From NCBI GenBank assembly GCA_938075305.1, contig CALJGV010000011.1, forward strand, positions 1-64,000: a DNA stretch of 64,000 bases, given 5' to 3'. Below the pieces are notes generated by a model, which saw only the letters and a list, made by a program, of their open reading frames with translations, had not been told where the DNA came from and searched no databases. The first letter of the stretch is position 1, and every line of letters begins with the position of its first letter. Origin of the DNA: an uncultured bacterium. Lineage in GTDB: Bacteria > Planctomycetota > UBA1135 > GCA-002686595. The translations under genes were made by a program, and so were the position numbers. Below, one piece after another: positions 1 to 7,388 of this stretch.

Positions 1-117
1 ACCGACCATGACGAGGACGTCCTCGGTCGTATCGCTGGCGCCGTATCCACGGCGCGGGCCGTTGCAGGAGGCGGTGAGGAGGACAAGGAGCGTGAGGGCG
101 GGTAGAAGCAGTCTCAT
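1..117 (-). CDS. Putative lipoprotein, N-terminal fragment (cut by window edge)
   Basis: The minus strand reads from an ATG at 117 to the window edge without a stop, giving 39 residues. It begins MRLLLPALTLLVLLTASCNG, a basic start, a leucine-rich core and a lipobox LTAS-C with the acylated cysteine at residue 18, so the product is probably an exported lipoprotein. The following residues (PRRGYGASDTTEDV) fit a linker after the lipid anchor. Too little is present to name a family. The start lies 147 bp from the divergent sulfotransferase-like gene, so the two may share a promoter region. Confidence 0.6.
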   Translation of the reverse strand, partial: MRLLLPALTLLVLLTASCNGPRRGYGASDTTEDVLVMVG

Positions 118-264
118 GGCCTTCGGGTGTTGGAGAGCGACGGGGGAGTCTCAGTTGCGCGCCCCGCTGGAGCGAGACCAGGATAACTTCTCTCCTCGGC
201 CGCTGGCGAGGCGCGCCGTCCCGAGCACCCGTTCCCCTTTCGAACTCCGCCCCAATCCGAATCG

Positions 265-993
265 ATGGTTCTCCGAATCGCTATGTGGTCCGGGCCGCGG
301 AATATCTCGACGGCGCTGATGCGCTCGTTCGGGGCGCGCCCGGACACGCACGTCTCCGACGAGCCGCTGTACGCGTACTACCTCGAGCGCACGGGCCTCG
401 AGCACCCGATGGCGGGGGAGATCATCGCGCACCACGAGGCGGACTGGCGAGCGGTGGCCGCGGAGCTGACGGGGCCGACGCCCGCCGGCGAGGCCGTCTG
501 GTACCAGAAGCACATGGCGCACCACCTGCTCGAGGAGGTGGACCGTGGCTGGCTCACGGAATTGAAGCACGCGTTCCTCCTCCGCGAGCCGCGGGCCATG
601 CTCGCCTCGCTGGTGGACCGGTTGGGCAGCGCCACCCTCGCGGACACGGGTCTTCCCCAGCAGGTGGAGATCCACCGCTGGGTCCAGGAGCACACGGGGC
701 AGGCGCCTCCGGTGGTGGACTCCGCGGACATCCAGAGCGCGCCGCGTGGGGTCCTCGAGCAGCTGTGCGGCGCCTTGGGGCTGCCCTTCGACGGGGCCAT
801 GCTCGCGTGGGAGAGCGGGCCCCGCGATACCGACGGCTGTTGGGGCCCGCACTGGTACCAGAGCACCTACAAGTCCACCGCCTTCAGTCCACCCGTGACC
901 CGCGGCCGGACCCTCGACCCCGCCTACGAGGCGCTCGCCCAGGAGTGCGAGGCGCTCTACGCCGAGCTCGCCCAGCACCGAATCCAGGCCTGA
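265..993 (+). CDS. Sulfotransferase-family (P-loop) protein paired with an aminotransferase
   Basis: This 242-aa protein begins with a P-loop-like segment at residues 9-22 (SGPRNISTALMRSF), matching the 5'-phosphosulfate-binding loop of PAPS-dependent sulfotransferases. A second conserved segment, LLREPRAMLASL at 105-116, resembles the 3'-phosphate-binding region. There is no signal peptide, so it should be cytosolic. The gene ends 10 bp before a class IV aminotransferase gene on the same strand, suggesting one transcript. From memory, such sulfotransferase-like proteins recur next to branched-chain aminotransferase homologues, but their substrate is unknown, so real sulfotransfer is only an inference. 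The ATG gives the expected N-terminus, because the P-loop normally lies within the first 20 residues. Confidence 0.75.
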   Translation: MVLRIAMWSGPRNISTALMRSFGARPDTHVSDEPLYAYYLERTGLEHPMAGEIIAHHEADWRAVAAELTGPTPAGEAVWYQKHMAHHLLEEVDRGWLTELKHAFLLREPRAMLASLVDRLGSATLADTGLPQQVEIHRWVQEHTGQAPPVVDSADIQSAPRGVLEQLCGALGLPFDGAMLAWESGPRDTDGCWGPHWYQSTYKSTAFSPPVTRGRTLDPAYEALAQECEALYAELAQHRIQA

Positions 994-1003
994 TCCCGAT
1001 CCC

Positions 1004-1900
1004 ATGAAGCAGAGCTACGACCCGCGTAACGCGGACATCCAGGTCAACATCGACGGCGTCCTCGTCCACCGAGACGAGGCCAAGGTCAGCGTCTTCGACT
1101 CCCTCGTGCAGGGCGGCGACGGCTGCTGGGAGGGCCTGCGCGTCTACCAGGGCAAGGTCTTCCGGCTCGACCACCACCTCGATCGCCTGATCCACTCGGC
1201 GAAGGCCCTGGCCTTCGAGGAGATCCCGTCCAAGGAGTCGATTCGCGCGGAGATCCGCCGGACCCTGGAGGCCAACGGCATGGACGACGGCGTCCACATC
1301 CGGCTGACCCTCTCCCGCGGGCTCAAGATCACCTCGGGCATGGACCCCCGCCTCAACCAGGCGGGCCCGACCCTGATCGTCCTCGCCGAGTACAAGGCGC
1401 CGGTGTACGACAAGCAGGGGCTCAACCTCGCGACGAGCTCCCTGCGCCGCTTCACCTCGGACTGCCTCGACCCGAAGATCCACCACAACAACCTCCTGCA
1501 GTCGATCCTCGCCAAGGTCGAGGCCAATGCGGCGGGCGCCGACGACGCGATCATGCTGGACATGCGCGGGTTCGTGGCCGAGACCAACGCCACCCACCTC
1601 TTCATGGTCGACGGCGGCGTGCTTGCCACCAGCCGGACCGTGGCGTGCCCCGAGGGGGTGACCCGCTCCACCGTGCTCCAGCTCTGCCGCGAGCACGACA
1701 TCCCGCACCGGGTGGAGGACCTCTCGCTGACGGAGTTCCACCGCGCCGACGAGGTCTTCTGCACGGGCACCATGGGCGAACTCGCCGGAGTCACGCGCAT
1801 CGACGGGCGGACCATCGGGGACGGTCAGATCGGCGCGATGACCCGGCGGCTCTCGGGCCTCTACGGTGACCTCACCCAGCGCGAGAGCGAGCCCGTCTGA
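1004..1900 (+). CDS. ilvE: Class IV aminotransferase (branched-chain aminotransferase-like)
   Basis: This 298-aa protein is a fold-type IV PLP enzyme. The PLP lysine is Lys158 in DPKIHHNNLL, and Glu193 in GFVAETNATHLF matches the conserved glutamate that contacts the pyridine nitrogen. N-terminal features (ERR/EGLRVY-like segment at 43-48) and the C-terminal GTMGEL segment are typical of the family. Length is normal for IlvE or D-amino-acid/4-amino-4-deoxychorismate relatives. Branched-chain transamination is the most likely role, but the family is hard to divide by sequence alone. It follows the sulfotransferase-like gene by 10 bp and converges on sodA, with a hairpin between them. Confidence 0.8.
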   Translation: MKQSYDPRNADIQVNIDGVLVHRDEAKVSVFDSLVQGGDGCWEGLRVYQGKVFRLDHHLDRLIHSAKALAFEEIPSKESIRAEIRRTLEANGMDDGVHIRLTLSRGLKITSGMDPRLNQAGPTLIVLAEYKAPVYDKQGLNLATSSLRRFTSDCLDPKIHHNNLLQSILAKVEANAAGADDAIMLDMRGFVAETNATHLFMVDGGVLATSRTVACPEGVTRSTVLQLCREHDIPHRVEDLSLTEFHRADEVFCTGTMGELAGVTRIDGRTIGDGQIGAMTRRLSGLYGDLTQRESEPV

Positions 1901-1947
1901 ACCGGGCCTTCGCCGCGGGCCCCCTCGACTCGAGCCCTGGATCGAGA

Positions 1948-1980
1948 CCGCCCGCCGCTGGCGAGGCCAGGGGCGGGCGG
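1948..1980. terminator. Hairpin between convergent aminotransferase and sodA genes
   Basis: A 14-bp stem with one G-G mismatch (left arm 1948-1961, right arm 1967-1980) closes a 5-nt CGAGG loop. It lies 47 bp after the aminotransferase stop and 49 bp from the sodA stop, so it could terminate both transcripts. There is no clear T tract, as is common in GC-rich genomes. Confidence 0.55.
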
Positions 1981-2029
1981 CGAAGGTGGGGCGCGCCTCA
2001 CCGGGGACGGGAGACGGCTCCCCGGCGGG

Positions 2030-2641
2030 TCAGGACTTGGCCGCCGCGAAGCGGGCGGCGACGGCGTCGAAGTCCACGCAGCTCCACCACGCCTTGAGGT
2101 ACTCGGGGCGGCGGTTCTCGTAGGTGAGGTAGTAGGCGTGCTCCCAGACGTCGTTGCCCATGATGATCTTGTGACCCTGGCTCATGGGGGTGTCCTGGTT
2201 GGGGGTGGAGACGATCTCGAGGCGCCCCTCGGGGGTCATCGTGAGCCAGACCCAGCCGGAGCCGAACTGCGTGGCGCCCTTGCCGTTGAAGGTCTCTTTC
2301 AGGTTCTCGAAGGAGCCGAAGGTGCTGTTGATGGCCTCGCCCAGCTCTCCGGTGGGCTCGCCGCCCTTCCCGGGGCCCATGATCGACCAGAAGATCGAGT
2401 GGTTCACGTGGCCACCGCCGTTGTTCCGCACGGCGCCGCGGATGTTCTCGGGCACCGCGTCGAGGTTGGAGACGATCTCCTCGGCGGTCTTGGACTCGAG
2501 GTCGGTGCCCTCGATCGCGGCGTTGAACTTCGCCACGTAGGCCCCGTGGTGGAGCCCGTGGTGCAGCTCCATCGTGCGCGTGTTGATGAAGGGCTCGAGG
2601 GCGTCGTGCGCGAACGTGAGGGCGGGGACTTCGAAGGCCAT
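2030..2641 (-). CDS. sodA: Superoxide dismutase, Mn-type
   Basis: This 203-aa protein is a complete Fe/Mn superoxide dismutase converting superoxide to oxygen and hydrogen peroxide. The metal ligands are visible: a histidine in MELHHGLHHGAYV, a histidine in NNGGGHVNHSIFW, and Asp and His in NDVWEHAYYL. GGGHVNH and the glutamine in TPNQDTP are typical of manganese rather than iron enzymes, although cambialistic use cannot be excluded. There is no signal peptide, so it is cytosolic. I chose the ATG at 2641 because it gives the standard N-terminus (FEVPALTFAHDALEP); the open frame extends upstream but without family similarity. Confidence 0.93.
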   Translation of the reverse strand: MAFEVPALTFAHDALEPFINTRTMELHHGLHHGAYVAKFNAAIEGTDLESKTAEEIVSNLDAVPENIRGAVRNNGGGHVNHSIFWSIMGPGKGGEPTGELGEAINSTFGSFENLKETFNGKGATQFGSGWVWLTMTPEGRLEIVSTPNQDTPMSQGHKIIMGNDVWEHAYYLTYENRRPEYLKAWWSCVDFDAVAARFAAAKS

Positions 2642-2979
2642 GGGTCGATAGGGGTCGGGAGCACCAGGGCGCTCCGGAGGGGGTGGGGATGATCGTGAGG
2701 GGAGAGGATCGCCCGTGGGGGCCCAATTCTCAACCCTCACGAGCAGAGCTCCGCGTGAGGACTTCTGGGAGCGGCTTGATCTAAAGGTGCCCCGGGGCTC
2801 GGCCCTGGCGGCTCGGCCTCCAGCGTCCTGATTTGGGTTCCCCTCTGCCGCCGTTGGGGAACGCCCGGACGGTCCCCGCCGGGGCGCCCGGAAGTGGTCT
2901 CGGGAACAGGCCGGACGCCGTTTCGGTAAACCCGATCCTGACCTAGTGTCTGGGTGACCGCCCACAGCTAGAGCCCCCC
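2642..2979. other. Intergenic region between divergent sodA and cytochrome cluster
   Basis: These 338 bp separate two divergent transcription units and should carry both promoters. I see no clear -35/-10 pair, sigma-54 site, long inverted repeat or credible small gene. Open frames here are GC-rich extensions of neighbours. Confidence 0.5.
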
Positions 2980-5907
2980 ATGATCATCCCTCTACTTCTC
3001 TCTTCTCTCGCCATCGCAACGCCCGGCTCGACCCAGGCGAGCCCCGCGGGAGACGGCTTCGAGTCGGCCAGAGGGGTCATCGAGAGCCGGTGTTTGACCT
3101 GTCACGGGGGGGATCATCGCGAGAGCGGGCTGTCCTTCGCCGACGCCGCGACCTTCGGGGAGGGAGGCGCCCGCGGGCCCGCTGTTCGACCGAAGGACGT
3201 GGATCGGAGCCGACTGCTCGAGGTCATCAGCTACCGCAATCCGGACCTCGCCATGCCCCCCTCGGGTCGCCTTCCGGAGGGCGAACGCGCGGTACTGGAG
3301 GCGTGGGTGAAGGCGGGTGCACCCTGGCCCGAGGGGGACGCCGGACGCCTCGCGGACCCGGAGGCCCACCCGCTGGAGGCCACGGAGATCGACATCGACG
3401 CGGAATGGTGGGCCTACGGGCCCCTCGCGTCGGTCGACGCCCCCGGCCGCGGGGAGGGACACCCCGTGGATGCCCTGCTCGGTGCTCGCCGGGAGGCCGC
3501 AGGACTGGCCTGTGCCGGCGCGGCGGAGCCGATCGGGCTCCTCCGTCGAGCCACCTTCGACCTGACGGGCCTCCCGCCGACGGTGGCCGAGCGCGAGGAC
3601 TTCCTCGGGGATGTGGAGGCGCGGGGATTCGAGCCTGCGTGGTCGACCCTGCTCGACCGCTTGTTCGCGAGCCCCCACTACGGAGAGCACCAGGCGCGGC
3701 ACTGGCTGGACCTGGTTCGCTACGGGGAGACGAACGGGTACGAGCGCGATAACCCGAAGCAGAACATGTGGCGCTACCGCGACTGGGTCGTGCGTGCCTT
3801 CGACGCGGACCTGCCCTACGACCAGTTCGTGAAGCACCAATTCGCCGGCGACGAGTACGCCGACGACTTCGAGGACACGCGCGACCGAGACCAGGCGATG
3901 CTGGCCACCGGTTTCTTCCGCCTCGGTGTCTGGGACGACGAGCCAGTGGACCGACCCCAGGCCGCCGCCGATGGCCGGGCGGACGTCGTCGACACCTTCA
4001 GCCAGGTGGTCATGGCGACCACCATGGGCTGCGCGCGGTGCCACGACCACAAGGCCGACCCCGTGACCCAGAAGGAGTACTACGAACTCACGGCCCACGT
4101 GCGGGGCGTGCGTCACTACGGCGGCCGTCCCGAGGCGGATCTGATCGATCGGGCCCAGGACGGGGTGCGGCACGTGAGCGAGCGCGACGCCGACCTCGCA
4201 CGGACGGAGCGGGAGATCGTCGCCGAGGCGCACCGGCTCGGGCTGGACGCCCCGGCCCCCGGAGCCGAGGTCAAGGTGCTGATCCCCGACGCGCGTCGGG
4301 GAGAGCACCGCTGGCGCTATCGCTTCGGAGAGTCCGTCGATGGATGGGAGATGCCCGGGTTCGATCACCAGGACTGGAAGGAGGGCAAGGCCGGATTCGG
4401 TCGGAGGGGGACGCCCAAGTCAGTGGTGCGGACGGACTGGCACGAGAAGTTCATCCAGCTGAGGACCACCTTCCGGCTCGAGGAGATCCCAGACGCGCTG
4501 CGGCTCACGCTTCACTACGACGACGATGTGCGCGTCTTCATCAACGGCCAGCTGGTGATGGAGCGGACCGGGTACATCGTGGACTACGGCACGCACCAGC
4601 TCCCCCAGGCGGCGCGGGACGCGCTGGTCGTGGGCCGCAACGTGGTGGCGGTCTCCTGCCTGCAGGACTTCGGGGGCCAGTACATCGACCTCGGACTCGA
4701 CACCGGCTGCGATCCCAACGCGGAGGGCGGCCCCGTGGCCCTCTTGGAGGCCGCGGCTTCGGAGCGCCAGGGGGACGCAGCCCTCGATCACGGACGGGAC
4801 CTGCTCGCGCGCCGCACGAAGCTCAAGGGCGAGCGGGTCAACAAACCCTATCCCGCCCAGGTCGTGAAGGAGGTGGGGTCGCGGCCGCCTGTGCAGCACA
4901 TCAACCTGCGGGGCAGCGTCCACGCGCTGGCGGATGAGGTTGGCCCTGGCGTCCCCCTGGCCTGGATCAAGGGCTCATCAGGAGCCGGCGAGTACGGGCC
5001 GCCCATGAACGGGCCCGATGGTGCGCCCACCAGCGGCCGACGGCGCGCCCTGGTGGAGTGGATCTTCAGTGACGGCGCTCACCTCGCAGCGCGGGTCGAG
5101 GCCAACCGCACCTGGCAGTTCCTCTTCGGCCGTGGCATCTGCCGCTCCACGGGCGACTTCGGTCGCCTCGGTGAGCGCCCGACGCACCCCGAGCTGTTGG
5201 ACTTCCTCGCCTCTCAGCTCATCCAGCGGGACTGGTCGCGCAAGTCGCTGCAGCGCTTCCTCATGGAGAGCGAGGCATACCGCATGGCGACGGTGGGCCC
5301 CGACGAATCCCTCGAGGCCGATCCGCGCAACGACCTGTTCTGGCGCTTCAACCCGCGCCGGCTCACGGCGGAGGAAGTCAGGGACGCGATGCTCGCCGCC
5401 AGCGGTGAGCTCAACCTGCGCCGCCACGGGCCCAGCGTCTTCCCGCCGCTCCCCAAGGAGGTGCTCGCCACATCTTCGCGGCCGGGCGCCGCGTGGGGCC
5501 GTTCCTCGAAGGAGGACTCCGTCCGGCGGAGCGTCTACATCCACGTGAAGCGCTCCCTGCGGGAGCCGCTGCTGGCGGTCCTCGACCAGCCCGATCCGGA
5601 CATGCCCTGCCCGGAGCGCTTCCCGACCAACGTCCCCACCCAGGCGCTGCTGACCTTGAACGGTGAGTTCTCCCAGGAGCGGGCGGAGGCCTTCGCGGCC
5701 TCCATCTCGGACCAGGAAGACCTCCGCGCCGCTCTGGGGGAGGCCATGGAGCGCGCCCTCTCCAGAACCCCGGAGGGAGCTGAGATCGATCGGGCCGCGG
5801 CGCTGGTCGCAGCGCTCATTGAGGAGCACGGCCTGGACCAACAGCGCGCCCTCAGCCTCTTCGCCCTGGGCCTCTTCAACCGCAACGAATTCACCTGGCT
5901 GGACTGA
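2980..5907 (+). CDS. Planctomycete cytochrome PSD1 protein (PSCyt1-DUF1549-DUF1553)
   Basis: This 975-aa protein has a signal peptide (about residues 1-20), a planctomycete cytochrome c domain with haem motif CLTCH at 38-42 and a likely methionine ligand in MPPSG (92-96), a DUF1549 domain with a second CxxCH (CARCH, 351-355), and a C-terminal DUF1553 domain (about 685-960). Between DUF1549 and DUF1553 lies a 130-residue insert (about 445-575) resembling a beta-galactosidase-type sugar-binding jelly roll (LTLHYDDDVRVFINGQ). Such proteins are abundant in Planctomycetota and are nearly always followed by DUF1501 genes, as here. The function is unproven; export and haem binding are well supported, and polysaccharide-linked redox chemistry is an inference. 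Its stop overlaps the next start by one base. Confidence 0.9.
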   Translation: MIIPLLLSSLAIATPGSTQASPAGDGFESARGVIESRCLTCHGGDHRESGLSFADAATFGEGGARGPAVRPKDVDRSRLLEVISYRNPDLAMPPSGRLPEGERAVLEAWVKAGAPWPEGDAGRLADPEAHPLEATEIDIDAEWWAYGPLASVDAPGRGEGHPVDALLGARREAAGLACAGAAEPIGLLRRATFDLTGLPPTVAEREDFLGDVEARGFEPAWSTLLDRLFASPHYGEHQARHWLDLVRYGETNGYERDNPKQNMWRYRDWVVRAFDADLPYDQFVKHQFAGDEYADDFEDTRDRDQAMLATGFFRLGVWDDEPVDRPQAAADGRADVVDTFSQVVMATTMGCARCHDHKADPVTQKEYYELTAHVRGVRHYGGRPEADLIDRAQDGVRHVSERDADLARTEREIVAEAHRLGLDAPAPGAEVKVLIPDARRGEHRWRYRFGESVDGWEMPGFDHQDWKEGKAGFGRRGTPKSVVRTDWHEKFIQLRTTFRLEEIPDALRLTLHYDDDVRVFINGQLVMERTGYIVDYGTHQLPQAARDALVVGRNVVAVSCLQDFGGQYIDLGLDTGCDPNAEGGPVALLEAAASERQGDAALDHGRDLLARRTKLKGERVNKPYPAQVVKEVGSRPPVQHINLRGSVHALADEVGPGVPLAWIKGSSGAGEYGPPMNGPDGAPTSGRRRALVEWIFSDGAHLAARVEANRTWQFLFGRGICRSTGDFGRLGERPTHPELLDFLASQLIQRDWSRKSLQRFLMESEAYRMATVGPDESLEADPRNDLFWRFNPRRLTAEEVRDAMLAASGELNLRRHGPSVFPPLPKEVLATSSRPGAAWGRSSKEDSVRRSVYIHVKRSLREPLLAVLDQPDPDMPCPERFPTNVPTQALLTLNGEFSQERAEAFAASISDQEDLRAALGEAMERALSRTPEGAEIDRAAALVAALIEEHGLDQQRALSLFALGLFNRNEFTWLD

Positions 5908-7388
5908 TGAACATGAACGAGCAGCATCGACGAGAGGGCCAGAGGCGCGCGTGTGACATGAGCCGGCGGCAGTTCCTTTGGAACTCGGCCGGGGGCTTCG
6001 GGTCGGTGGCCCTGACGGGGATGCTGGGGTCCGAGTTCCTCGCGTCGTCCGCGAGCGCAGCCGCCGGGGGCCCGAACCCGCTGGCGGGAAGGCCGGTCAC
6101 GTCGGCCGCGTTGGGTCGCGCGAAGCACGTCATCTTCCTCTTCATGTACGGCGGCCCGAGCCAGGTCGACACCTTCGACTACAAGCCGGACCTCTACCGG
6201 CTTGACGGCAAGACCGTGAGCGTCCCCACCTTCGGGCGCGGCGGCAAGCGAGACGGGGGCCGGGTGGTGGGCCCCAAGTGGCGCTTCCGGCAGTACGGCG
6301 AGTGCGGCAAGTACGTCTCGGACCTCTTCCCCCACGTGGGGACCCAGGTGGACAAGATCGCCTTCCTGCACTCCATGTACGCCGAGAGCCCGATCCACGG
6401 CTCGGCGCTCCTGAACATGAACTGCGGGCGGTTGATCTCGGGCCACCCGAGCCTCGGCTCCTGGGTGAACTACGGGCTCGGGTCCGTCAACAAGGACCTG
6501 CCGGGCTACGTGGTCATGTTGGACGAAGCGGGTGGTCCTATCAGCGGCGCCAAGAACTGGACCAACGGCTACATGCCCGCGTCGCTCCAGGGGGTGCAGG
6601 TGCGCACCGAGGGGACGCCGATCCTCGGGCTTGACCGCCCGGATGGGATGTCGGACGGCGCGCAGCGCGCTCTCCTCGACCACCTCCGCTCCGAGAACGA
6701 GCTCCACGCGGCCAGCCGCGCGGGCAACGACCAGCTCCAGGCTCGCATCGAGCAGTTCGAGCTCGCCTACAGGATGCAGTCCACGGCCCCCGAGGCCGTG
6801 GACCTCGCCAGCGAGGACGAGGGCACCCGTGACCTCTACGGCCTCAACGACGAGAAGACCCGCCGCTTCGGCTCCAAGTGCCTGCTCGCCCGCCGCCTCG
6901 TGGAGCGCGGCGTGCGCTTCGTCCAGGTCTACTCGGGCGGGGGGCACAACGACGACAACTGGGACGCCCACGGGGACCTGATCTTCAATCACACCCGCCA
7001 CGCGGGCCGCACCGACAAGCCCATCGCCGGGCTGCTGATCGACCTGGAGCGCCGCGGTCTCCTGGAGGAGACCCTGGTGGTGTGGGGCGGCGAGTTCGGG
7101 CGGCAGCCGACGGCGGAGTACGCCCAAGGCACGGGCCGCGACCACAACTCCTGGGGCTTCACCATGTGGATGGCCGGCGGCGGCATCAAGGGCGGCACGA
7201 GCGTCGGGCAGACCGACGAGCTGGGCTCGAAGGCCGTCGAGGATCGCTTCCACGTGCGTCGCCTGCACGCGACGATCCTCCACCTGCTGGGGCTCGATCC
7301 GAACGGGCTGACCTACTTCTTCAACGGCCTCGACCAGAAGCTGGTGGGGACCGAGGGCGCCGAGCCGATCCACGAGGTCATCGCGTGA
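5907..7388 (+). CDS. DUF1501 family protein, Tat-exported
   Basis: This 493-aa DUF1501 protein has alkaline phosphatase/sulfatase-superfamily features such as VIFLFMYGGPSQVDTFD (residues 72-88) and VVWGGEFGRQP near residue 400. The N-terminus carries a twin-arginine motif, SRRQFLWNS (19-27), followed by a hydrophobic stretch and ASSASA, indicating Tat export of a folded protein. The ATG overlaps the upstream stop by one base, and its own stop overlaps the next GTG start, so translation of the three cluster genes is probably coupled. The pairing of PSD1 and DUF1501 genes is typical of planctomycetes. No biochemical activity is established for the family. Confidence 0.9.
   Translation: MNMNEQHRREGQRRACDMSRRQFLWNSAGGFGSVALTGMLGSEFLASSASAAAGGPNPLAGRPVTSAALGRAKHVIFLFMYGGPSQVDTFDYKPDLYRLDGKTVSVPTFGRGGKRDGGRVVGPKWRFRQYGECGKYVSDLFPHVGTQVDKIAFLHSMYAESPIHGSALLNMNCGRLISGHPSLGSWVNYGLGSVNKDLPGYVVMLDEAGGPISGAKNWTNGYMPASLQGVQVRTEGTPILGLDRPDGMSDGAQRALLDHLRSENELHAASRAGNDQLQARIEQFELAYRMQSTAPEAVDLASEDEGTRDLYGLNDEKTRRFGSKCLLARRLVERGVRFVQVYSGGGHNDDNWDAHGDLIFNHTRHAGRTDKPIAGLLIDLERRGLLEETLVVWGGEFGRQPTAEYAQGTGRDHNSWGFTMWMAGGGIKGGTSVGQTDELGSKAVEDRFHVRRLHATILHLLGLDPNGLTYFFNGLDQKLVGTEGAEPIHEVIA

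Noticed and set aside
5535..7373. A 612-residue open frame on the minus strand, antisense to the PSD1 and DUF1501 genes
   Set aside because: It is a GC-rich shadow frame (Val/Ala/Arg/Gly rich, no domains), while the plus strand has two clear protein families here. Many similar long antisense frames were left out.
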